Program-made: the position numbers and the translations under genes
Notes under the pieces: model-generated
Database searches by the model: none
Told to the model about the DNA's origin: nothing
What the model saw: the letters and a program-made list of their open reading frames with translations, nothing else
Assembly: GCF_023856365.1 (NCBI RefSeq)
Contig: NC_064544.1
Span: 22,482,399 to 22,546,398, forward strand
Source of the DNA: Brienomyrus brachyistius
Lineage: Eukaryota > Chordata > Actinopteri > Osteoglossiformes > Mormyridae
Reading direction: 5' to 3'
Length of the DNA: 64,000 bases
Part shown: positions 52,442-63,850 of the stretch, piece after piece
Layout: each line of letters opens with the position of its first letter
How positions within the stretch are numbered: position 1 is the stretch's first letter

Positions 52442-54407
52442 TTACAATGATCTGTGACAGTCCATTTGACTTGAAAGACTGTATCGGTTTAATATCCTGG
52501 TCACTGAAGGATAATGCGGACACCAGAGTATGGGGGTATAATCCTGTTTGTATGTGGTCGTCTGCGATAACACCGACCCCGCTCCATAAGGCGATGCATC
52601 ACAGGACAGAATTAGTGGTTTCTGGCTGTCGTAATGCACTAACACATCCGACGACTGCATGAGACTTTTAGACTCTTCAAAAGCTCTCTCTTGCTCCTCT
52701 GTCCATTCCCATTTGCTGTCTTTCCTTAACAGTTTGTGCAAGGGAAATAGCAAGGTTGACAAGTTTGGCAATAATCTATTGTAATAATCCAGATACGCTC
52801 GTAGTTCTGATACATTTGCCGGCACGGGAGCCTTCTGTATCGCCAGTACCTTGTGTGCAATGGGGTGGAGCCCAGAGGCATCCACCTGGAGTCCTAGGAA
52901 CTCTGCCTCTTGTTACATGAAGGCGCACTTGCTATGCTTTAAATGAAGACCTGCCTCTCATAGCCGTCTCTGGACCTCGTTCAATGTTTCCAGATGCTCC
53001 CGGTCACTCCATCCTGTCAGCATAATGTCATCTAAGTAAACAGCGACATTAGGAATTCCTGCAACCATACCCTCCATCATTCGTTGGAAAATTGCTGGAC
53101 TGGAGGAAACGCTGAATGGAAGGTGATTCACCTGGAAAAGCCCCTTGTGCGTGTTAATAGTGACATATGGCTTGGACCCCTCATCCAGAGTGACTTGTTG
53201 ATATGCATGACTCAGGGCAAGTTTGCTAAACTTTCCACCTCCAGTCAACTTCTCAAACAAGTCTTCCAATTTCGGTATCGGATATTGTTCAAGCTTGGAT
53301 ACTAGGTTTACGGAGAGCTTATAGTCTCCACAGATGTGCACAGACTTGTCTGGTTTCAACACTGGCACTATTGGTGCCGCCCACTGTCATAATTGTCACA
53401 CCACATCCTGTATCCACTTCGAAATCCACTATTTTCCCATTTACCTCTAATTGTGTGGTGATGGGGTCAACTTTTGTTATTTCTGAATCTTCCAGATTGT
53501 GCACTTTATCATCGCTGGCTTGAATATCAGGTGATTCGCTCATCTGATGTGTTGACTGCCTTTTTTCCTTCTTACTCTAATTATCTACATTCTGATGCCT
53601 CCCTACCCCAATTGCTGCTTGCCAATGGGAGCTGAGGACTTGCATATCTTCTTCACATGACCGTTTTTTTCCACAACCATGACACTTGTCATTTATGAAC
53701 CGACAGTTTCGTGCCCAGTGGTCACCACCACACCTATAACAAACCACCGAGGCCGCTTTGCCTTGCCCTATATTCACCTTATGCACCGACAGCGGAGAAG
53801 TATCTTTACTTATAGTACCAGCCAGTGCCGTCGATTGCAATTGCTGGTCATGAACATCTCTGTTTGCCGTTTCCATGGCTTGCGTGACTGCCAAAGCTTT
53901 GTCGAAAGATAGTTCTGGCTCCGCCAACAGCCGTCTTTGTATGTGGTCGTCTGCGATAATGCACACCAACCTGTCGCACAGCATTTCTTCATAATTGCAG
54001 TGCTGTGCTAGTTCCCTTAACACCGCCACATACTCCAACACCGTATCCGTCGCTGCCCTAATCCGTGAATTAAATTTGAATCTCTGGACTATTTCGCTGG
54101 GCTTTGGGTTGTAGTGCGACTGAAGCAGGTCCATTAAGTCCTTATATTATTTAGCACCCGGCTTGTCTGGGCTCAGCAAGTTCATCATTAAACTGTATGT
54201 CTTGCTGCCTACCAAGCGCAATATTATAGCCCTCTTATGTGCTTCATCAGTAATGCCATTAGCTTCAAAGAAATGGTCCAACATTTCGCAGTATTCTTCC
54301 CAAGCCTGAGTCTGACCATCAAAAGCAATAAGTGTTCCTACCATTGAAGTAGCCATTTCGCCGCTTCCTAGCTTCCTCTCTGTGCTACTCCGGCTAAGAT
54401 GCTGCAT
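52442..54407 (-). pseudogene. Gypsy-type (Ty3-like) retrotransposon gag-pol relic
   Basis: Minus-strand frames in falling order: 54407-54147 and 54134-53577 form gag in one frame, broken by a stop near 54144. Gag ends with the knuckle CYRCGGDHWARNC and a second CHGCGKK. 53543-53319 is the protease with VDTGCG. 53368-52958 is the reverse transcriptase with GKFSKLALSHAYQQV and YLDD, in another frame. 52885-52442 is the following part with SELRAYLDYYNRLLP and the RNase H start SCDASPYG. Two stops lie between polymerase and RNase H. Integrase is missing. The gag knuckle type suggests a Mag-like lineage, uncertain. The element is dead. Confidence 0.85.
52490..52570 (-). repeat. LTR and gag scrap inserted into the RNase H region
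   Basis: 52490-52544 is identical (55 bp) to 54479-54533, the LTR-side sequence at the other end of the element. 52547-52570 is identical (24 bp) to 53936-53959 inside gag. Together they replace the expected continuation of RNase H. Confidence 0.85.
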
Positions 54408-54478
54408 TGTTGACTTTTCACCCTATTCGTCCATTTCCAGTGGCTGCCAAGCTCACCCATTATCCTTGTTGCCAAATG

Positions 54479-54720
54479 TAATATCCTGGTCACTGAAGGA
54501 TAATGCGGACACCAGAGTATGGGGGTATAATCCAGTTTTTACTGAGAGCACGTTGTCACCGAACATATACACACATTCACACAGCAATAGACTAATTGTA
54601 TCATTTTTACCCTTTTTTATATTGCCCCCTACAGTCTGGGCTAATTCTTAACCTAACACTCCACCATCTACTACATTCATCCCCCCTTAAGCTATCATAT
54701 CCCCCTTAACTTTGAAATGG
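54479..54720 (-). mobile_element. LTR (5' side) of the Gypsy relic, partial
   Basis: The 55 bp identical to 52490-52544 abut the leader of gag and extend to the right into LTR-like sequence. The phrase CACTCCACCATCTACTA occurs at 54657 and again at 54870, perhaps an internal duplication. The right border is not clear. Confidence 0.5.
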
Positions 54721-56925
54721 AAGGTGCTTTTTTATATATAAATATATATGAACATATGAAACAGAACAAAACCAGTCATCACAACAATGAACTGTGCCAC
54801 CACCTCAGGTTAACCAACACAAACACAATTGTAGTTAACAATCATAATTTCATAACAATCAAAATAAACACTCCACCATCTACTATAATCTGTAGCATAT
54901 GGAATATTGCCTTTACAGCTAGCCTGGGAAAAAAATATCTGCAGACATATACAGTCCTGGGAAGGACCAGCAGCTCCATTTCATACCAGTCATGTATCAA
55001 GTCACCTGGGAAGAGCATCATAGGGTCTTTCAGGTTGTCCTGTTTTTTTCAAACTTAATTCTGTGTATTATCCTGTTGTTACATGAGATTTTGTCACCGT
55101 TTCATACCTGTCTTAGAGGCTAGTTTACTGAATTTGAAGAGCCACTGCTTAGCAAAACAATGTATTACTTGGAAAGTTAGTCACAAGCAAACAGGTTTCA
55201 GGACAACATCGTGGAATACTTCCTGTGTAAATATTTGCACATTAGAAGATGAGTATTTGACTGACCACAGGTATCCAAATTTGCCACAGCATTGAGGGAG
55301 GTGGGTGAATGGACATTGTGAAATCTCAATAAGTACACAATGGGTCATATCGTGAATGGAGGTTAAGTAAGAAAGATTTTTAAATAATTTTAAAAGCATG
55401 AAGATTTCATTATTTAATATTATTTAAGACTGACACTGTTTTGGCTACAGTTTCACAACAAAACATAAGTTTAAAAGAATAACTGAGCCATATTATAAAA
55501 TGAGTTTGTCTGATTGTGAACTATAGTATTCCTTAGGTAGGTCTATATGTGGGTTGTGGAGAGCAATAACTGCAGGGGAACAAGGACACGTAGGGAGGCT
55601 CTGTGCGTACCAAAATTAACCTATTGATGCAGACTGTGCTGGCAGGATAGTAGGATGGTAGGATAACGTACCGAATAACATGGTGTACCAGATAAGGCGA
55701 AATTGCCAGAAAGTGGAAAAGTACGGACAGGGGCGGGGGGCGCTTGTAGAAGGATAAAAGGTTATTGGAATAAATGGTTATTGGATTAACTCATCCACGC
55801 CTTCAGGCGATCTCTTCTCATCTACGGACCCGGTGGACTTGGCGTATGCAATTTTTTTTTTGGGTGGGGGGGAGTTCACTTTATTTCCAATGAACTGACA
55901 ATCAAAATAAAATCTTAAGTTTTAAGCAGAGTGTCATTGTTATAGTGTTACAGTCACTGGTGTTACACTATATCTGTGATACCAGTGATTAATGTCAATG
56001 TCACGAATTATCAAACCACTTAAAAGCTAAAAAATATGTAAATTATATTGTAGCATGTCCCAGCATGCACCGCGTGTAGTTGCAATAGTCCTTGTATTGT
56101 TGTTGTTGATGATGTTTATGGTTGCTTTTCCATATTGTTGCGCGTGTTTGCATGTGTCTTGTGTGTAAATCTCCCACCGTGTGTGCATCTTGCAGTTAGG
56201 TGTCTGACAACCTTGTGTTTCCTATCTATATATTAGGTTCAGTGCTCTTTGCGTGCCCGTTGTAGCTCCTTTCAGAACTGCTAAAAAATAGCGTGTTATC
56301 CCCGGCAAGCGAGTCTCCTTATCTCTCCGTGCACTCGCGACACCTTAGTTCACCGGCGTCACAATATGATTTTTTTTCGACTTTTGGAACAGAAATTGCT
56401 CGTGTTTGATTTAGTAATTAGGAATTCCTTGCTAAACTGGTTTTGTAACCGTCCCCCGTTTTTTGTATATTTTTCAATATGTAATGCGAAGTTTTCATGA
56501 AGTTAACAATCAGCCATAATAAGCGATTGGCATTTGATCGGGTTAAAAAACAGCCACGCGACCCACCCTTTGCCGTAGTCCAGGCGTATTTCAGGTAAAT
56601 GGAAACTAGAAATGAAAGTATGGCCAACAAGACAGCATTTCGTGTAGGGATGTAACCGCATATAGGCTGTTTATTAAAACGGATCTTTATATAAAAGTAT
56701 GGGTGGAGATGCAGATAAGAAGTCTTATCGTTATTTTGATCTTGTTTAAGTTCGTAATTAAATTTGATGGTATGTACATTTTCAAGACAGTTTTATGTGT
56801 CTGATAGCTCGTATAATAATTTTGGAGAAATACAATTGAGTTGCTCCTGTTGTTACTAATTAATGTATGTACATGCAATGCTTTGTTGTCATAAAGAGAT
56901 TTAATATCTCTTATCCCTGTGGTAG
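54721..56925. other. Intergenic sequence upstream of gene 2
   Basis: No gene was recognised. At 55560-55870 is LTR-like sequence (GGATAAAAGG, AATAAATGG, then a T and G run), without provable ends. The promoter and leader exon of gene 2 should lie here. ATG-started hydrophobic stretches at 56116 and 56367 were considered and not accepted. Confidence 0.35.
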
Positions 56926-57270
56926 GTTTCGTGCTACACGGCTCTGCTGGTCCTCTAACAGCCCGGCTGGGAGGAGCTGTTCTGCTGCCCTGCTTTGTGG
57001 ACAGACCCCTGCCTTTGGAGGAGCTGGAGGTGGACTGGAGAAGGACTGATTCAGACACCATTGTGCACCTATTCCAGGATGGTCAAAGCAGACCTGAATC
57101 ACAGGGAGACGCATACAGGGGCAGAGCCCATTTTTTCCCTCAGGAAATCGCCAAAGGCAACTTCTCTCTGCTGCTTGAGGGTGTGAGGACTGCAGATGCA
57201 GGAGAGTACAAGTGTGTGGTTTATACAGAGCAGGAGAACCATGAAACACGGGTGGACATACGGGAAGTAG
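56926..57270 (+). CDS. Gene 2 V-set Ig exon 1
   Basis: 115 codons after acceptor ggtag. The V-set has the first Cys in AVLLPCFVD, Trp in VDWRRTD and the second Cys in DAGEYKCVVY. The donor is G|GCAAGT, a GC rather than GT, with all surrounding bases as in a consensus donor. A GT at 57266 would break phase, so GC-AG splicing is the better reading. Confidence 0.88.
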
Positions 57271-60200
57271 GCAAGTGAACCTTTCTGTTTTATGGCTTAA
57301 GAGACATGGGCTTGTATTATCTTTTAAGGTAATTATTATATTGGTGTATGTGGAGTAGGGCTGGGAAACTCCTTTTAAATAGGTATTTGAATTTTAATTA
57401 TAGGCCTATAACAGATTTATGATTCTAAATTTGAATATTAAGGATACCAAGGCCATCAAAGACAGTTGATGTTTGGGGGGGGGCACAACTTAATCATTTA
57501 AATGCATAAATTGTTTACTATATAAAGGTGTGTGTAAATAAATATATATATATATATATTTATATTTAGGGGGGGAAGAGTAAATGAAATCCATAAAATA
57601 TTGGGGGGTACAGGTTCCTACGGCCCTGAAGTAGTCCTATATATTTATAGTACAGACTAAGCCCATCATTGCACATTTGCCTACACTACAGTAGTTGTGT
57701 GCAACTGACTGTGAAAGGTGAGACCTGCAACGTTAACCTGCCACTGTTTTAAGTAAGGAAATCGTTGAGGAGGTAATAATAGATAATAACATAAATAAAA
57801 GAATAGCAACAGCAAAATATTCATTTAATCTGGCATGGACCATTATATGAATGACATCAGACAACTGACACAGGCTTATGTGCAAAAAATTGCTTAATTT
57901 ATCTGATGGTATTATACAAACAATTACTTCTATCAGTTTAGGGAATGTTTAACTAGGTTTGGGTAGTATATAGTGTTTTATACCATCATATTGTCCATAC
58001 ATGATACGTTGATATGGTGTTTTTATGGTATTTTCCAAAGTGACACTATTGCCTGTGAAATCTAATTTCAGTCTGCACTTTTCAGTGTTTTGGGAGTTAG
58101 TGTGTCACCACATTCTTCCTGAGTCATTTATTCTGTCACTGACTTCCTTGTTCGATTGTTTCAGTCATTCTTGTTTGCTGAATTATTTTATGCAAATCTG
58201 CCCCTAGTGGCATGTCCCTCATTCTACGTTAAATGCAAGGTCCGTTAGGCAAATCAAAAATTAAGAAATGCGTTAGATGATCGGTAGTAGCCTACATAAA
58301 TTTTTAATAATTAAGGGTCCAAAGCACGTAGTGCTATGGAGCCTTATTGTTTTTCTGAGAGTTTTTCTCTTATTACTGTATTTTTCTTCCTTAACTGAAT
58401 GGACAGCTTAAACCCGTAACAGCTAGACCGACCAGATTTAGTAGGATGATGGCAATTCCTACTCACTACTGAGACCATCTGACCCAAGTCTGTCAGCCAG
58501 ATGGGGGCGCTGTAGCACCCCCCAACACGTTTCGGTCGATATCTCCTGTCCTGTTAGTCCTAAAATTGATTTATTTTCTTCAGATGCACACAGCCATGCC
58601 CTACCAACTTGCCATTTGGATTATGAAGCTCCACCTACTTAGACTTTTTGCTAATTTGCATAATTTGCAAAACATTCTTTCATACTTAAGTCCTACCCCG
58701 TCCAACCAAATCAGACAAATGAGGTGTCAAACCAACCAGTCCTTTGAGCTGATCAGTAGATAATGAAAAAAGTCTGACATTTGCTATCGTGCAGCCACTA
58801 GCCACACCCAGATCATGCCGAAATTTGGCCAGTTTTAGTCTGACTGCTATAACTCGACCTTGCCTTAACCTTTCTTTAACCAAATTTGAAATCCGGCCTC
58901 TCAGCCCTGTTCTGGGGACATAATACAAGGCTGGCCTGATTTCGTCAATAGGGGGCGCTACAATTAAAAACTGCCAATATCTCCTGACCTCCTGAGCCAA
59001 TCCAAGTGAAATTTGGCGCACATGTACTATGCTGAAGCCTTAAATGAGACATGTATCTTGGCAGTCATTAGTCATAAAATCCTGGCTACCATCAGCCAAT
59101 CAAAATCAAGCAGCATTTTGACAGGCTTAACAATAGCCAATCTGAACCAAAACTGGTACGTTTGTCTCCAGACGTTTAGCTTACCCTGTTATGGACACCC
59201 CAATTGGCCAGATGGGGACGCTACAGCGATAAGTTTTGCATTTCTGCCTATTTCTCCTGAACTGTTAAGGATAAAATTGAGATTTGTGTTTTATGCCAAA
59301 TTCAATGCCATATAGAACTTTATGCTAACTCTTTCCGTTTTTGCCTGTTTTTGTCTGAAAACAGTTTTTTTTTCCATTAACCTCCTAGGATTTTCACCCA
59401 ACCTACGTAAATATGGTATCATTAAAATCAGGAGACAGTCCTTATAAATAATGATAAAAAATTCTAAAGTTTCTGTAAGGTACGGCCACCAGCCACACCC
59501 AGACTATATGGGTGCCACGTCCATTTCAAGCAGACAGCTATATCTCAGGCCTGCCTCAGCCAATTATCACCAAACTTCAATATGTCTTGTAGGACTGTAG
59601 CGGGGAAGGGCCCTCCAAATTTGACGCTGATCAGTCAATAGGGGGCGCTACAGCAATGTAACGTGTAAGTTGCCCTGGATTTGCAGGTTTAGATATTTTT
59701 CTCATTTGCATTCCGGTCAAACGGGGGCACTACGGCCATGTCCACCTTTGACTAATTCAGCTGAAATGACTTACCACATCAGGTAGGAAGGTACCTATTT
59801 CTACCAACTACTCAGACCATCAGACCCAAACCAGAAAGGCTCAGACACTGCACCAGACGGTTCTACATTCTGTTCTACATCTACTGACCTGTTAGACTTA
59901 CACTCAACAATCTCCATCCTGATTTCTACCTAATACTCGGACCACCTCACCCAAACCAGTCCTGTTCTGTCCGACATCTGCTGACCTGTCAGGCCTACAT
60001 TCACAAATCTCCATCCTGTTACAGGACTATGTACCTCTGTCAGGCTTTTTTGTACCATCCTCTACTGTTTGTCCAACCAGGATGATCATCCTACGCTTTG
60101 GACCCTTCAGTCACTGCCTGCAGTTACTAGTTTTGAACTTGAATTTTTGCTGTTAAATAAGTAAATATTTTTAAAATTCAAACTTATTTTTAACCTTAAG

Positions 60201-63200
60201 TTCGACCTACCATGCCTAATGTGGAGAGTAATAGAATTGTTTTTTAAAAACTACAGTTGAGTTGTTTGTACTTTGCAAATGTTTTTTTTTTTTTAATTCT
60301 ATCTTTGTTGTGAAACTTGTTCTTACCTGTAATGTTCCAGAGCGGCTGGTGGTGACGGGTGCAGATGAGCCTGTCTATGCACATGCTGGAGAGGATGTGA
60401 CTCTCAGCTGCTCTGTGGACACCCATGTTAATGTGACAGAGCTTCAGGTGAAATGGATAAAGACCGACGATGACAGTGACATCATGCTGCTTCTGTTCGC
60501 TGATGGAGAGAACAGACCAGAGTCACAGGATGGGAGATACTCTGGAAGAGCTGAATTCTTCACAGAGGAAATTCCCAAAGGAAACTTCTCAATGAAACTG
60601 AGGAAAGTCAGGACTGAAGACAAAGGAGAGTTCAGGTGTGAAGTCCACTCAGATACTGATTCTGCCAATACAACTGCCAGGATAGCAGCACTGGGTGAGT
60701 CACTAGAGGGACTGGTTTTAACATGCATCTCAACAGTTTGGGGTGATTAAATCACATTTTCATTCCCCTGAGGGTCAGTAGTTCAACTGCAGACTGATCT
60801 TTATGCAAATGCCATAGGGTTTGATCTGCTCAGTGTAACAGTAGAAATAGTGAAATGTAATATAGTTTAAAGCTGGAAGTATACTAGGAGTAGTCACAGT
60901 TTTGGCGCACCGCCTGTGAAGGGTCCCCAAGGAAACTTTTTAGTTTGCTTTAAACCCACCCGCTGTCCACAGTTGGCTGACATAAATATGAGGTCGCAAG
61001 GCTGGTCAGCAGGGCTAATTATATAGTTACCAGCGTGCTTTGCAATGCACCACATTTTAAATATTGTAGATTAATATGTTTGTGTGTTTATGTTAATAGT
61101 GTCATGACTGTGTTTGATTGCCATAGAATGTTTGTGTTTTGTTAGTGTGTAACTGAGACTGTTTGTTGAAATTGTTGGCTTCTCTGTCTGTACTGCTTTT
61201 AATATTAAACCAATAGTGGTTGTTGTTAAAGAGAGAAACTTCCTTTATACAAGAGCGGCCATCTCCTTTATTTATTATTGATTTCATTACAATGATTAAG
61301 ACATTCACCAGTTTTACTTGAGCTCTGTATCTGGGTTTGCTGCATTGAAAACATTGTACGTCCTCTAGGGTTGTGGCATAGAATTCATAAAATGAACAAG
61401 GTGGCTCCATCGTTATAAGTATGTCACAGATTATTTACGCTCACGTGTTCAAATTAGTCTTGTAAATGTTTTTATTTTTATTTATTTTATTTTATCTTTG
61501 TGAATCTTAAAAGCCAGAAAATGCATTAAATAAATGAATGTTTGTTTCCGGCTTCAGCTTTAGTGCAGTTTCATAACAGGTATTATATTAGAGTGATGCA
61601 GTGTAATGTGTAATTATGGTTTTATTATTAATATTCATTTAGGAACGACAGAGATCATGAGAGTGAGACTGGGAACAAAACTGCAATAATAACACTATTT
61701 TTATTAATTGTACATAAAATTGTGTGACTGGTAATGCAATTACAGCTTTTTTTGTTGTGGGTTTCATATATCCAAATCATACATGTGAATATGAAAAGTC
61801 AGGCTGGACAACATTTCACACACAGGTATCACACAGCCAAGGATTTAATGATTCATTTCTAAATAGTGTGGACGTGTTGATTATGCTGCAGCATGACAAA
61901 CAGCCTGTTTTAGAAAATGACTAATGGAATGTTATTCGGAATATTTTAGGTTATTCATCCCTGCATTGGCTGATTCTGGGGCTGTGCATCGCTGTCACAC
62001 CTGTAGTCATACTTACTGGTGCTTTATCTGTCAGGTATTTAAGAAGGGAAGGTAAGTGTAGCATCTGCTCTGTCATTTCTAGTAATTATGATGACATCAG
62101 TGGATACATGTTTGCAGCCACTTATCCTGTAGAGGGCATCTCAGCAGACATGGGGCATCAGGCAGGACTCTATCTACACAGGGTGTCTGTCCTTTGCAGG
62201 GCTTAACTGTGATGTAATTAACATAATTTGATCCTGTTTCTCTGGTAACAAACATATATGTGTGAATATGAACTGTTTCAGAAAGTTTTATTACTGTAAA
62301 CCACTGCAAACTAAAACAATGAACCAAAGCTGTCCTCACTGAAATTATACAAAAAATAATGCAATAGCTGCATCTATAGAGACTGACAGTCCATCTTGGG
62401 TGTCTGTACAGTAGGTGAGCATGCAGCAGAATGACCATCTGAGGATGGCTGTAGATCTTTAAACTTTGCATGAACCATCATCTAATTTTAAGCAGCATGT
62501 GGTTAAATTTGGTTCTACTTTCTGTCTATAGATAAAAGCAAACGGGCTCTGTTGAGTCACTGCTCACACGTCACAGTTCCACAGATCATGGTTTCCGCAG
62601 CCTTCATCCTGTGGGGTGTAACTGAAGGTGAGCCCATTGAATATGGTTTAAAGAAGCTTTACAAAGAGACAGATTTTATTAATTGCTTGTGTTATGCAGG
62701 CAGTAAGAATCAAACAGTAGGATAAACAGCAACCTGCTGGGGATTCATCATATAAATTAGAGACTCTGACATTTGAGGCTTATATTTAGTATTTGTAATC
62801 TATACTGTGGTGATCCACTTAAATAAGAATACTTCAAAAAATAATTTAAAGTAACTACTTATAGTACTCATGCAGGGTTTACTTTATGTGTATTCATAAT
62901 CAACATCTGCTTTCCTGTATTTCCTCCAAGTACAGGGAGATCATAAGTAACCCTTTACTGGCCATTGCACAAATAATGCAGGAGCTGCATCTAGTCTGTA
63001 CCGGGTGTCACACAACATTCTGCTCATCATAGCTTGGGGGTCATGGCACAGGGTCAACCATCATGTGCTGCCCCTGGATCTGGGGGTTAAGGGCCTTGCT
63101 CAAGGGCCCACGGACATGTGACTACTCTGCCAAGGCTCAAACCAGAGACTTAGGCCGTTGAGCCACATAATACAATGAAATAGTGATGCATTTTACAACA

Positions 63201-63702
63201 GCAGAGGCAGCACCCACTGGTGACTGTAGAATTTTAGATGCTAGCAATTGGTCGTGAGGTGACAGATAACATGAAATCCAAAGTGCAGCAGAATAGAGGA
63301 AAAGGAAGTGAGAAGCTAAGAAATTAAAACAGAAAGATCTGGATTTCTACTGCTGCAGTCAGGACTGTAAATACTGTAAGAGGAAAGGATTTCTTCAGAT
63401 TTATCAGTGACTCCGCAGTGTGGTGTCTAGCTTCATGGGTTATGATGCTCTGCCTGTCAATTGAGTCATTGGATCAAATCCCAGACTTGATAGAGTGATT
63501 TTACACACGGTCCCCTGAGCAAGGCCCTTAATCTTAAATTTCTCCGGATATTTTCTGACCCTACTAGACTCTGGTAAATAAATAAAACGTAATGTTAACC
63601 ATCTCCCAGGATCCACAGAGGAAATTGTTACTTGTTCTGCCATCAGTCTGCTGTATATCTTTGTGCTGTTCATGATGGCTCCATATTACAGAATTATTAA
63701 AG
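56926..63702 (+). CDS. Gene 2: butyrophilin/MOG-like protein with two V-set Ig domains and membrane exons, 5' part
   Basis: Visible exons are 56926-57270 (V-set 1), 60341-60694 (V-set 2), 61950-62051 (membrane), 62532-62627 and 63610-63702; the gene continues past the window. All are phase 1-1. The ectodomain sequence pattern (W-R-R/K, F-x-DG-x-x-RPESQ, Y-x-GRA-F, IxKGNFSLxL, A/KGEY/FxC) is that of the butyrophilin/B7/MOG group. The membrane exons are shared with gene 1, so it is the tandem paralogue. The role is inferred to be a cell-surface immunoglobulin-family regulator of immune cells; partner unknown. The leader exon was not found. Confidence 0.85.
57271..58300. other. Intron sequence, nothing recognised
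   Basis: AT-rich, with a (TA)n run at about 57544-57560. Short frames here have no family resemblance. Confidence 0.5.
58300..60130. repeat. Degenerate repeat region with recurring GGGGGCGCTAC motif
   Basis: A GGGGGCGCT-type block recurs at about 58505, 58951, 59216 (GGGGACGCT), 59641 and 59720 (GGGGGCACT). Phrases such as CCAGCCACACCCAGA (58796 as CTAGCCACACCCAGA, 59489) repeat as well. It starts with GGGTCCAAAGCACGTAGTGC. It looks like an internally duplicated, decayed interspersed repeat. No class was recognised. Confidence 0.5.
60341..60694 (+). CDS. Gene 2 V-set Ig exon 2
   Basis: 118 codons, acceptor gttccag, donor gtgagt, phase 1-1. First Cys in VTLSCSVD, Trp in VKWIKTD, second Cys in KGEFRCEVHS. 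A potential N-glycosylation site lies at HVNVTE. It shares RPESQ, GRAEFF and IPKGNFS with exon 1, so both are V-set and arose by duplication. The usual C-set second domain of butyrophilins is not seen. Confidence 0.9.
60695..61949. other. Intron sequence, nothing recognised
   Basis: Intron between the second Ig exon and the first membrane exon; AT-rich, no repeat was named. Confidence 0.5.
61950..62051 (+). CDS. Gene 2 first membrane exon
   Basis: Acceptor atattttag, donor gtaagt, 102 bp, phase 1-1. It encodes GYSSLHWLILGLCIAVTPVV and ILTGALSVRYLRREG, a membrane segment followed by basic residues, so the Ig domains would face outside. Its counterpart in gene 1 is not in the window. Confidence 0.88.
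62532..62627 (+). CDS. Gene 2 second membrane exon
   Basis: Acceptor gtctatag, donor gtgagc, 96 bp, phase 1-1. Near-identical at protein level to 3781-3876 ([20 protein letters not shown]). Confidence 0.9.
63000..63170 (-). repeat. SINE-like relic
   Basis: On the minus strand: GTGGCTCAACGGCCTAAGTC, a GGTTTGAGCC box, and CCTTGAGCAAGGCCCTTAAC, the common layout of a fish tRNA-type SINE. It is absent from the equivalent intron of gene 1, so it may have come after the duplication. Confidence 0.55.
63421..63600 (+). repeat. Old tRNA-related SINE, uninterrupted copy
   Basis: Matches 4920-5395 without the LTR: AGCTTCATGGGTTATGATGC, TTGGATCAAATCCC, GAGCAAGGCCCTTAATC and an ATAAATAAA tail. Confidence 0.55.
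63610..63702 (+). CDS. Gene 2 third membrane exon
   Basis: Acceptor atctcccag, donor gtatgt, 93 bp, phase 1-1. It encodes GSTEEIVTCSAISLLYIFVL and FMMAPYYRIIKG. Homologue of 5412-5504. Confidence 0.9.
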
Positions 63703-63850
63703 GTATGTAGACATTTTTCCATGTTTCCTACACTTAATATTAAAGGAGGTTGTCACTGTTTGGTGAAATAAAAACAAGTTCTAAGAAATTGTAAAACAAT
63801 CACAGATTTGTTGAATTAGTTTAACCGTGACAGCGATCATTGTCACCGGT

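Noticed and set aside
56116..56420. Leader (signal peptide) exon of gene 2 at ATG 56116 or 56367
   Set aside because: Neither gives a convincing signal sequence with a phase 1 donor; the leader may be elsewhere or further upstream.
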